NCBI GenBank assembly: GCA_964016985.1 | Contig: OZ024828.1 | Span: 32,894,924 to 32,958,923 of the forward strand | Reading direction: 5' to 3' | From: Anodontia alba | Taxonomy: Eukaryota; Mollusca; Bivalvia; Lucinida; Lucinidae | DNA: 64,000 nucleotides | Shown: one piece after another, positions 46,201 through 53,559 of the stretch | How the letters are laid out: every line of letters starts with the position of its first letter | How positions within the stretch are numbered: position 1 is the first letter of the stretch | Made by a program: the position numbers and the translations under genes | Notes under the pieces: model-generated | The model's database searches: none | Told to the model about the DNA's origin: nothing | The model's input: the letters and a program-made list of their open reading frames with translations, nothing else

Positions 46201-47497
46201 TTTGATTTCTATTTTATCTATATTAAACCATATTAACCCTTTCATCCCTCAGTTTCTGAAGTGGGCTTTTCTATTCATTCTTTGTATTTGGGCATATCCA
46301 TTGCTGCAATAAGTTTGTGAGTACAAAATTAAAAACAGAATGATAAACAGTGTAGATCCTGATGAGACGACTCATCTCATTTAGACCTACACTGTTAACA
46401 AAGATATTGCGTTAGTCTGCAAGGATTAAAATGTTAATGATCCAAGTGCCAGGGCTTGAAAGCGCAGAAAGGAAAATGACGACGTCACTAAACATGTCTG
46501 TAAGTTGCTAGTAAGTGATACATAAAAACGACTGTAACATATTGTTCACTGAAACAAATACAAGATGCAATGTATTAGAACTATGCCTGGGCACAGCATT
46601 TCCTAAGATTGCATGGGCGCCTAGTGAAGACTCAGATCAGTCTGCAATGATGCGCAGACTAACCAGTCTTTACTGTCAGCATGAAGATGTTTTGGATTCA
46701 CGGCTTCCAACACAGTGCCCGGCGAAGATTTTGATCACTTCGTGGATGCGCAGGCTGATCTGAGTCTTCGCTGGGTGCACATCATCACTAAAACATGTCT
46801 ATATAATGTTGACCCCCTTAAACCCCACTTTTATATAGTAAAACTGGGGTTTACAGGGGTATACATTATATTTCTTAGTTTTGCTCGAAAACATAGATTG
46901 CGGGTACTCGTTAATACCGCCTCGCCGAGGCGGTTCTAACGAGTACCCACAATCTATGTTTTGAGCAGAAATATGAAAAATATCGGGGTTTTTATCTGGA
47001 TTTTTTTTTTAGTTTTTGGAGGTGAAATCTTCTATATATTTGAATAGGCGTGTTTTCGTAATGGCAATCTTATAGGAAATGCTGTACCCCAGCACCCTTC
47101 ACAGTTGGTCTTTACTTATTTGATTGAAATCAAAATCCCCTAAAAATGCATCCAGCTTTGAAACGAAACACACTCACACGTTCACAAATACTCGTTGAAT
47201 TGTTCTTCTGTTTTAGGCATACGATTGTCAGATTTTTCTTACGGATCGACAGACATGTGTCAACATTTTACGTTAAAGCAATATAATGCTACATATAACT
47301 ACACGGAGGATGTCCTTGACGTTGTATGGGTAGCTGATCGGAAAGGATGTGTAACGCAATGCCAGCAGAGCAACAACTGTGTCACATTTGTCACCATGCC
47401 TTCGTTTAATAATGGTTTGATGTGTTATACGGGTGTCTATACGGACCAGATGAAAAGCGAGCCAGGAGCTATATTCTACACCGTCTACATGGGATGA
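33454..47497 (+). CDS. Probable small secreted protein with a PAN/apple-like domain (two coding exons)
   Basis: Coding exon 1 (33454-33490) reads MKLFLVELFCIL plus one base, then GTAAGT. It is preceded by an acceptor-like CTTTCTCTTCAG at 33427-33438, implying an upstream non-coding exon. Exon 2 (47217-47497) follows TTCTTCTGTTTTAG and joins in phase 1 (G|GC = Gly), giving about 105 residues. The product has a signal-peptide-like start, then MCQHFTLKQYN, two NxT/NxS-like sites, GCVTQCQQSNNCVTF and GLMCYTGVY. The CxxxC...C..F...C spacing resembles one PAN/apple domain, which binds proteins or sugars. The 13.7-kb intron holds the 1.34-kb tandem array and several MITEs. The exon link is inferred from splice signals, matching phase and the need for a signal peptide; exon 2 alone is better supported than the join. 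It lies between two TLR genes. Confidence 0.5.
34058..34317 (-). mobile_element. PalA MITE with a damaged core
   Basis: The ends are CATCACGAAAACATGCC and TTACATGTTTTCGTAATG. The core keeps GTACTCGTTAGAACCGCC on the left but jumps from CGACGA directly to ACCCACAATC, so about 20 bases of the second arm are deleted. T flanks both ends. Confidence 0.88.
34600..35294 (-). other. Retroelement-like debris
   Basis: This adjoins the fragment at 35295-35715 and is probably its downstream part on the minus strand. AACGGCCTTGGAATGGTCAG at 34934-34953 is shared with 18.67 kb and, diverged, with 23.98 and 50.24 kb. Frames are broken and no domain is readable. Confidence 0.45.
35295..35715 (-). pseudogene. 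C-terminal fragment of a retroelement-like protein
   Basis: The minus strand reads about 130 codons including VTDFNTRNKLLTAKLLNQGY, KLRKAFSKFYRRH, LVYKFRKI and VVNPITVNNFAALFNCTP, then a stop directly followed in frame by ASDSM, so the stop looks secondary. I associate this sequence with the end of multicopy reverse-transcriptase-type proteins abundant in bivalve predicted proteomes; that is recall, not a search. It is truncated upstream near 35715. An open frame on the plus strand here is a shadow. Confidence 0.55.
35716..37136. repeat. AT-rich region with an old, diverged direct duplication
   Basis: The segment 36110-36260 (TAGCTAGTGGGCTAATAATA, CCAATCACAGCC, TTTGATGTCTA, CTGAGTTCAGG) recurs at 36900-37055 (AAGCTAGTGAGCTGATAAGA, CTAATCACAGCT, TTTGATGTCTA, CTGAGCTCAGG). 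Part of the preceding sequence also repeats near 36060 and 36430 (TATCAAAATCA, CTACTTTAATTA). No gene was recognised. Confidence 0.65.
37137..37171. repeat. (AC)n microsatellite
   Basis: About 17 AC units, 28 bp before a PalF element. Confidence 0.95.
37199..37442. mobile_element. PalF MITE, full copy
   Basis: GGGCCCAGTTGTTCAAAG and CTTTGAACAACTGGGCCC are the ends. The centre is AAAAAATGTGAGTAGCTTTT against AAAAGCTACTCACATTTTTT, so the 244-bp element is almost wholly a hairpin. The two outer arms have diverged in the middle (ACGACGTCGTTAG against AACGAGCTCGTTAAG). Confidence 0.92.
37443..38167. other. No gene recognised
   Basis: I can support no coding sequence or repeat end here. Open frames are short and without recognisable domains. 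Confidence 0.4.
38168..38476 (+). mobile_element. PalA MITE with a duplicated core arm
   Basis: The ends are CATTTCGAAAACAAGCC and GGCATGTTTTCGTGATG. After the complete core, the segment CTAACGAGTACCCACAATCT is repeated once more (about 38316-38378), lengthening the element by about 30 bp. Confidence 0.92.
38477..39389. repeat. Direct duplication and unassigned sequence
   Basis: The segment 38753-38835 (ATCAAAATAAATTGTAAATC, GGGTTAGCAATTTTCTTCTT, GAGCCCGTACTAAATGAGAG) recurs at 38884-38967 with a few differences, at a spacing of 131 bp. From 39170 to 39370 arms of the AAATTCTTTCC fold-back family are recognisable. No gene. Confidence 0.65.
39395..39878. mobile_element. Element with CGATCATCAG ends and the PalA/PalB core
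   Basis: TATAATCGATCATCAGTCAC and CGACTAATGATCGA on the left are mirrored by TTAATCGATGATCAGTCTAT and CCGATGATCGACTA on the right. The centre (about 39640-39735) is GTACTCATTTGAAGCGCCTC with its complement, within CATATGCTGTGAG and CCCACAACATATG arms. The terminal repeats are unlike PalA or PalB although the core is the same. Confidence 0.78.
39960..44390. repeat. Tandem array of a 1.34-kb unit, about 3.3 copies
   Basis: The marker GTCCTTAACTAGC occurs at about 39975, 41316, 42801 and (with CATAAC) 44138, giving spacings of 1341, 1485 and 1337 bp. Each unit holds CCTCCTTTATGGA, TCTCGCGCACAGACATGGCG, a (CT)n run (40366-40420, 41704-41749, 43186-43236), a T-rich stretch and GTTTCAATTTGAAGAGGG. 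The middle unit is longer because about 165 bp around 42040-42330 (GAATACAGCTTTGAAGA..) is duplicated. Minus-strand frames are similar between units only because the DNA is. It lies in the long intron of the PAN-like gene. Confidence 0.92.
44391..45088. other. No gene recognised
   Basis: A phrase near 44485-44500 (TTGTCGTCTGCTGAATCTG) is shared with the 17.6-kb region. Otherwise the stretch is AT-rich and unassigned. Confidence 0.4.
45089..45278 (+). mobile_element. TTAA-type MITE, degraded ends
   Basis: CTCTTGTCCTGCTGAACTC on the left and TATTCAGCATGATAAGGATT on the right match the terminal repeats of the 14.5-kb copy. AAACAGTGCAGATTCAGAAG and GTGTACTGTTTGTCC are the remains of the shared core. 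Confidence 0.7.
45389..45908. mobile_element. TTAA-flanked element, about 512 bp
   Basis: TTAA followed by AGGGGAACGCAA on the left and TTGCGTTCCCAT followed by TTAA on the right gives terminal repeats matching at 11 of 12 positions with a TTAA duplication, the piggyBac signature. The interior contains no transposase and no shared hairpin core. Confidence 0.82.
45909..46232. other. No gene; core of a TTAA-type element
   Basis: GGCAAACAGTGCAGACCCTG with CAGACGCCGCG and GGCGTCTGATCTGG at about 46025-46080 is another copy of the shared core. The right end (AAGTTAAGGGTTGAA) is recognisable; the left end is not. Confidence 0.55.
46233..46429 (+). mobile_element. TTAA-flanked MITE
   Basis: TTAACCCTTTCATCCCTCAG is the left end and CTGCAAGGATTAA the right. 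The core is AAACAGTGTAGATCCTGATG with TTAGACCTACACTGTT. The end sequence after CCCTT differs from the 14.5- and 15.5-kb elements. Confidence 0.75.
46430..46782. other. No gene; GATCAG-type inverted repeats
   Basis: GAAGACTCAGATCAGTCTGC at about 46626 and CGCAGGCTGATCTGAGTCTT at about 46749 are facing arms of the dispersed GATCAG family, similar to those in the 10-14 kb modules. Confidence 0.6.
46783..47063 (-). mobile_element. PalA MITE
   Basis: CATCACTAAAACATGTC on the left and GGCGTGTTTTCGTAATG on the right. The core is near intact (GTACTCGTTAATACCGCC against GGCGGTTCTAACGAGTAC). It lies about 150 bp upstream of the PAN-like exon, inside its intron. Confidence 0.9.
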
Positions 47498-48012
47498 TAA
47501 AAATGACAATGGACATGGAACTTATAATGAAGTGCAAAATGAACTGAAACACAAAATGGACTATAAGATAAAATGGACGTTAAAATGAACAGCAAAATAA
47601 ACTGAACCATAAAATGAACTGCAAAATGAATTAAAACAAAATGACCTGCAAAATAAACTGCGCCATAAACTGAACTGCAAAATGAACTGAAACATAAAAT
47701 GAACTGCGAAATGAACAGGACCTAGAATAAACTGCGAAACAAACTTGATCATGGAATGGACTGCAAAATGAACTGGACCATAAAATAAACTGCGAAACGA
47801 ACTGGATAGTGGAATGAACTGTAAAATGAACTGGACAATAAAATAAACTGCGAAACGAACTGGATAGTGGTATGTACTACAAAATGAACTGGACAATAAA
47901 AAAAAACTGCGAAACGAACTGGACAGTGAAATGAACTGCAAAATGAACTGGACAATAAAATAAACTGCGAAATTAACCGGAGCTTAATGAACGGCAAATA
48001 AAAATGGAACAT
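47498..48012. repeat. 58-bp minisatellite behind the PAN-like exon
   Basis: Imperfect repeats of about 58 bp (for example CGAAACGAACTGGATAGTGG at about 47793, 47851 and 47910), themselves built of about 20-bp AAAATGAACTG-like subunits. AATAAA occurs in most subunits, so if transcribed this 3' region offers many polyadenylation signals. The long minus-strand frames (FAVHF-like repeats) are shadows. Confidence 0.9.
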
Positions 48013-48931
48013 AAAATAACCTAAAAAGAGTCCTTATCATATATGTAGAAATTGAAGGTGCCGATCAGCCTGTGCACTTCTACAGTCTGACCAGGTCCTT
48101 CTTGTCTTCTGATCAAATTATTGGGTACATGTTCCTATCAGTGAACGAAGAAAACCCTATACAGAGGGTGTTAAATATACCGCTAATCTGGCTTTTATAT
48201 TTTTATTTCCTTTTGGAAATTCATTGAGCCAATTCTGATTACTTTGAAAATCGAATACCGCGTATTCAGCTTCGCAACCTATGTAGCTGCATATGAAGAG
48301 ACTTTATAATACCGAGTCTCCGATTTTTGCATTTGATTGGAAGGGATGGAATATACTTCGTAGAATTTCCGCAGTTTTTACAAGGGAGGCGTCATTTGTG
48401 ACGTCATGTAGCCTTTCTGCAAACCAATCCCCATCCGAAAGGGGGTCTACTCTATAAGAAAATAATTTGCACCGAAGCTGATTTGGTTTTTGGCTGTTCA
48501 CATTATTTTTAAGTGGAGGAGACACACTTGGTAATATTTCCATTATTATACAATGAGGAACATTTTTGGCTTTGCTGCATACAAACCCCCTTCATGAAGG
48601 GTCTACTACCAATGGGAGCAAATTCTTTCCTTTTAAAGTAGACCCCTTGTAGGCAAAGGCAGGGAAAATCAGTTTTGATGTATTTGTCTCCTCTGCAAAT
48701 GTATTCATTTCCCTTAATAAATTTTGTCTCATATTGCTGTTCGACATGTTGACCTGCAATCAATACACATTTTATATTTTTCGGGCTTAGCTTTTGCCTT
48801 AAGACAAAACTTGATATGACCGGCTCTTTTTTCGATTGTTCTAAATGTTCGGACAACTTAAAACGAAATACAATGTTGATGAAGACTATATGTAACCGAG
48901 TAAATTTGTACTCTGTGAAGTTAAATAGTGG
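48013..48931. other. No gene; GAGACTC module and fold-back arms
   Basis: A GAGACTC module lies at about 48285-48325 (TATGAAGAGACTTTATAATA, CCGAGTCTCCGATTTTTGC), as at 23.5 and 61.2 kb. At 48590-48650 GGGTCTACTACCAATGGG and AAATTCTTTCCTTTTAAAG with GTAGACCCC form a fold-back. No coding sequence is supported. Confidence 0.55.
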
Positions 48932-49120
48932 TAGCATCAACGCAAAATGTAGAAATTTCAGCATTTTGTGTTAGCATCAACGCAAAATGCAAATTTCAGC
49001 ATTTTGTGTTAGCATCAACGCAAAATGTAGAAATTTCAGCATTTTGTGTTAGCATCAACGCAAAATGCAGAAATTTGAGCATTTTGTGTTTGCATCAACG
49101 CAAAATGTAGAATTGTTCTA
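48932..49120. repeat. 40-bp tandem repeat, each unit a hairpin
   Basis: About 4.5 copies of a 40-bp unit containing AGCATCAACGCAAAATGTAG and AAATTTCAGCATTTTGTG; one copy lacks three bases. CAAAATG and CATTTTG within each unit can pair. A related single piece lies at 49410-49440 (GTCAACGCAAAATGTAGAC, TCTACATTTTGG). There are no spacers, so it is not a CRISPR array. Confidence 0.92.
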
Positions 49121-51240
49121 CATTATTCCTTGATAGGTAGATGGGTAGGCTACTTACGTTTATGCTCGATTATACGAAATAAATACCGCTGTGATTGGAC
49201 GTCAGTCATCTTTATAACAATTAGTGTTATGATGTGACGGTCGGTTTAGTTCATGGTACAACGATTTGCTATGTATGAACGGATAGACAGACGTAATAAC
49301 AAAAACAATACACCTTCTAGATGGGGAGAGATAATACAACCACATATACTGATGGCAAAATTTCGACCATACCGACGTAAAATAGAGAAAACAATAACTT
49401 TCTAGGTTTTTTGTCAACGCAAAATGTAGACATTTCTACATTTTGGTCACCCATGTAGGGTCACCCTTTTAGGTACTAACTAAGCAATCAGTTGCTTAAC
49501 TTCGAAGAAAAGCCGGACCACCAAACCGCGTCGCCATAAAAGGTAACTCATACAGCAAGGCTGTATAAGTGATCTATATTTTTTATCTCTGTCACATGTA
49601 TTCTCCTCAGCTATGATTTTGCCTTCGAAGTCAGCTGAGATACAAGATCACGGAATTATCCTGCTTTCATTACCCTGCTCGCAGCGCCAAATGCGATATA
49701 TTATCCATTGGGCTGTAGATTATAGACATAAGAAGATAATAAAACAACTATAGTCTTTGAGATAGGTAAGGAATGTTGTTGATGTTTTTGCCTTCTTGGT
49801 GAATCTACTAAAAATAGTAAATAAAAAAGATCAAATAGCTTACTGCAATGTTGATTAAAATAGAGAACGAGACAGTCGTCTCCTTTTAGATAAAACAATA
49901 TAAACGTTTCTTTCTGGAATTAAGACATAATGTATGATTGTTTATAGAGCATCGAATGCCGTAACTATAGCAACATAAATAAGTGAACTCAGGAACCGGT
50001 ACAACCAGATCCACATCAAGCCACAAGCACCAAAGGGAAAGACAGACAAATACAATTAAGCAGCCATAAAATGAATAGATGGCAAGCAATGTTGGCAACT
50101 CTTTCCCAAAAAAGTGGCAACTCTGTTCCACAAACTTAACTGAATACATGTTAAATCTACATAATTGTTAAAAGAAAAACATTAGAAAGTGAAATACTAC
50201 ATAACAATTTACAAAAAGTACAACAATGAAATAACTGTCTTGGAACCGCCAGTAATTCATTACTGTTGGAGTTGTGAGGGGTGGGGGAGCTTAAGCTGGC
50301 AAACGGGATCCCAACCCTTGTCCTCAGCGTCCATAGTGGTAATAATATATCAGTTCGGTCCGTGTGGAGGTCAATGCTATCTTGAAAACCGTTTTGTACA
50401 CACGTATAGACCGAAAGCCGCTGGATTATTTTGGTAGAAAAAACGGTCCCCTATGAACTTTGGTTCAAAATTCTTAAGAGGACAGATGAATTTATCCCGC
50501 ATTTGGTGAAACTTCCAGTTAATCGTAAAATGGTGAGTTTTTCCGTTTTCCCTATGCAGCTGAAACGGCCCAAAATGAATCATTTGTTTACATGCTACTG
50601 CGAAAAGTTGTCCGTAGAACAGCGTTTGCATTAACGTCTATTTCATGCATGCATTTTTTTCTCGTTTCTCTTTTCTTTCAAAACTTTAAAAACAGAGTAC
50701 TTGGTTAATCGGATGCCGAAATGGCGAGTCGGCAAGAAGCATCAATACAAAATTATACTTCGAACCGACGCACGAGAATGTTGTTTATAAAAACCTAGGC
50801 TAGATGAACTTTGATTACCTACTGTGAACTAGACCAAGTGAAAGTCGTTTCTGTTACGTCATCAAACTGTATGTACCATGTCATGAAAACAAAGTCGACG
50901 TCGCAAATAAACGGACTAAATGACGCCATTTTGTGACGTTTGTTAGTGTTATTAAGCTCAAGTTGAAACAGTTTTGCCAGGCTTTCAAGATAGCAGCCCT
51001 ATTACACTGACAGAAAGGTATATAATACATAAATAAATATAATAATGAACAATTATTGTTTGATATGGAATATTAGTCACTCAGGAAATTGGACAATTCA
51101 GTAAAAATACTCTGACTGGATTTTGGAACTCGATTTTTACCGAAATTCCACACCGCTCCTTCGTGAAAAAACAATGATACTTATTCTACATGTGTAGAAA
51201 AAAACAAACATTCTGTATGTTTTGAAAACTAAAACACTCA
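49121..51240. other. No gene recognised
   Basis: At 49930-50290 CGTAACTATAGCAACATAAA-like and CTTGGAACCGCCAGTAATTC words suggest a remnant of the retroelement debris seen at 34.6-35.3 kb. A pair of overlapping frames at 50377-50637 has no recognisable domain. The remainder is unassigned. Confidence 0.4.
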
Positions 51241-51470
51241 TTAACCCTTTCATCTCTGCGTTTCTGAAGTTGACTATTCCGTCCTTGAATTTGGACATGT
51301 CCATATAGCAAATGGTGGGTTTGGGGGGCGGGGGTGTTGAGTCTAAGATAAAAACAGAATGACAAACAGTATAGCTTATGATAAGACGGCTCGTAACGAA
51401 CCGTCTTATTATGATTTCACTGTTTGCAAACGTATATGGTTTGGTCTACAGGGTTGCAAGAATAAAGAAT
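51241..51470 (+). mobile_element. TTAA-type MITE, right end eroded
   Basis: TTAACCCTTTCATCTCTGCG and TTTCTGAAG at the left match the 46.2-kb copy. The core is ACAAACAGTATAGCTTATGA with AAGACGGCTCG/CGAACCGTCTT and TTTCACTGTTTGC. No clean right terminus remains. Confidence 0.65.
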
Positions 51471-51860
51471 GCAAGAATACGAGGGTTGATCAATAAATTC
51501 GAGAACCTTTCGGATTGAATTTCAGTATATAAGGTATATTAAAATAAATACCATTAACTGTTGAAACCACATTTCGACTTTCAAATGAGAATATTTTGCA
51601 TGAACTTGTGATTTCATCATCTTCAGTACGTGACGCTACGTGAGGTATGTAAAACAGTCACCCTTTTGAAAAATATTATCTTAGATAATTTCTTTACCAA
51701 TAATGATAATTTTGTTCTGTAAAAGGGATCTTTTGTCTACACTTAGCTTCTACAAAAATACTGCCAACTCACTTCGGCTGAACAATGCAAATTTTGGAGG
51801 TATATAAACAGGTAGGCTGATTTGTTTTGATATGCACAAAACGTCCAATTATTGTTGTTG
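51471..51860. other. No gene recognised
   Basis: This stretch is unassigned. GAGGGTTGATCAATAAATTC at its start is mirrored by GAATTTATTGATCACCCC near 52695-52712, so an element of about 1.2 kb with these ends may enclose the TA repeat and the PalD copy. Confidence 0.4.
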
Positions 51861-51861
51861 T

Positions 51862-51955
<94 letters not shown>
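51861..51955. repeat. (TA)n microsatellite
   Basis: About 47 TA units with one TAC interruption near 51880. Confidence 0.97.
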
Positions 51956-51956
<1 letters not shown>

Positions 51957-52336
51957 CTTTACTTAGGAAAGACGTTCATTTGAAATTTGAGCAGATTTCC
52001 GAAAACTTGTATTAGACCACAATTAGCCTTTTAGTAAACATATTACAGACATTACTATATATATTGTGTTATAAATACTAAATGGACACATGCCGCATTT
52101 ATTGTTTATATCTCCTGAACATTTCATTAAAATCGTTTCAGCCAAAGAATTATTAAAAGAAAACTAAAGACACCCAATGCCTTTTTCTAGCCGTTTCTCG
52201 ACGACCTTGCAAATGTATGACGTCGTTAACGTTCTGGTGACGCCAAGTGAGAACCGTTTTCCGCAGTTATCAATTTCGACTCAACTGATGTTGCAGTTCA
52301 TTCTGGCAGAAAGACATGTAAAAGTATATACGAATA

Positions 52337-52679
52337 TACAGTCAACCCTCTTTATACCGACAATCGATACAACGACAAAATTCGTTATAATGACAATTTA
52401 AATGTCTCAAAACCTATGCTCAAGAGGTGAAATTTAATGAGAAATTATGCAAGAATATTGCATTAAAACTTCAAGCAAAATATGTTTTGGATATTTGTTA
52501 GATCGATTCTAACAAATATCCAAAACATATGTTCTATGAGGAAATAACAATTAAACAAGGTCTTTCTTACATATCATTCTGGCTATTAAGGAGCCTTTAC
52601 AACAACAAATTCATTTTAACGGCGACATTTTTAGGAACAAATGTTGTCGTTATACGAGTGTTCACTGTAGAAACAAAGC
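52337..52679 (+). mobile_element. PalD MITE
   Basis: TACAGTCAACCCTCTTTATAC on the left and GTTATACGAGTGTTCACTGTA on the right. The core is AACATATGTT-like arms around GGATATTTGTTAGATC with GATTCTAACAAATATCC; compared with the fragment at 29.88 kb the GAGGCG tip is deleted. TA ends fit a Tc1/mariner type. Confidence 0.88.
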
Positions 52680-53244
52680 CACTAAAGCAAAGTTCTCGAA
52701 TTTATTGATCACCCCACATACATTAAAGCGACAAATTTTTAAGGAAAATAGATACACTTGGTAGATCTTCCTCTAGTTCTTACTAGGAAGACAGCGTTTG
52801 TGACAAAATTATGAGACTTTGTTTTGTCATTATTTGTTCCTCATCCCTCCTTCTTTTGGTGTCTCGGGAGGGTTGTGCTTCGTGATTGTGGCATATCCTG
52901 GGTATCCTTACAAATAATTTTACTGTTTGGTCCCCTGTTCATCATGCCCCCCTCTAAAAAGTTGTCTACTCTAAATGAAAGAACTTTCCCATAAGGGGGA
53001 GACTATTTTTCCGTTTAGAGTAAACCTATTTTCCGAAGGGACAAAAGAACAATATCTCTTCAGAAATTATATCAATTCCTCTTTAAGTATGACATATTTT
53101 AACAGTTGTTCATGGCTTATATAATATAAGGCTCAAACATAGTGTTTCATGCATTAACATTCGCCAGGTCTTCGGCCTCGGTTTTCAACACCTCCCACGG
53201 GACCTGGCGAATTTTAATGAATTGAAAAACCATGTTCGATCGCT
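52680..53244. other. No gene; two small fold-backs
   Basis: GTCTACTCTAAATGAAAGAA and TTTAGAGTAAACC (about 52965-53025) belong to the AAATTCTTTCC fold-back family. At 53155-53222 CATTAACATTCGCCAGGTC pairs with GACCTGGCGAATTTTAATG. Confidence 0.55.
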
Positions 53245-53534
53245 ATTATTGCATAAAAATTGAAAACATTTCCTACATTTTGCGTTATATCTTGCACTTT
53301 TTTGTTTCGCCTTTTCACCGATGTTGCGCGAACGCTATTTCCACGTACTATGCTTGTTCTAGGTCAGGGCAGTACACATCTCGTGACGGCAGCTATTCTG
53401 TGGCCCGGTATGAGCATATTGAAAGTTGCGTAGCCGTGCATTAATAGCTCGTGAATTGCATTGTTAATACACGGCTTTTCGCCGGTTAATGCACGGCTAT
53501 TAATAACGTGCGACACTGCTTTTTATGCAATAAT
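53245..53534. mobile_element. MITE-like inverted-repeat element at the 3' end of TLR copy 2
   Basis: ATTATTGCATAAAAA on the left and TTTTATGCAATAAT on the right define terminal repeats of about 14 bp around 290 bp, with GTGCATTAATAGC and GCACGGCTATTAATA repeats inside. It starts only 25 bp past the stop codon of the minus-strand TLR gene and so probably lies in its 3' UTR. Confidence 0.65.
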
Positions 53535-53559
53535 GAACCATAAATAGATGAAAATCTGT

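Noticed and set aside
47561..48012. 126-codon minus-strand frame with FAVHF-type repeats
   Set aside because: It is the shadow of the 58-bp minisatellite; the repeat carries length changes that shift frame.
48928..49110. 60-codon frame of QNVEISAFC repeats
   Set aside because: It is a translation of the 40-bp tandem repeat, without splice sites or flanking coding sequence.
48932..49120. CRISPR-like regularly repeated array
   Set aside because: The 40-bp units are directly adjacent with no variable spacers, and the window is eukaryotic (spliced genes, microsatellites).
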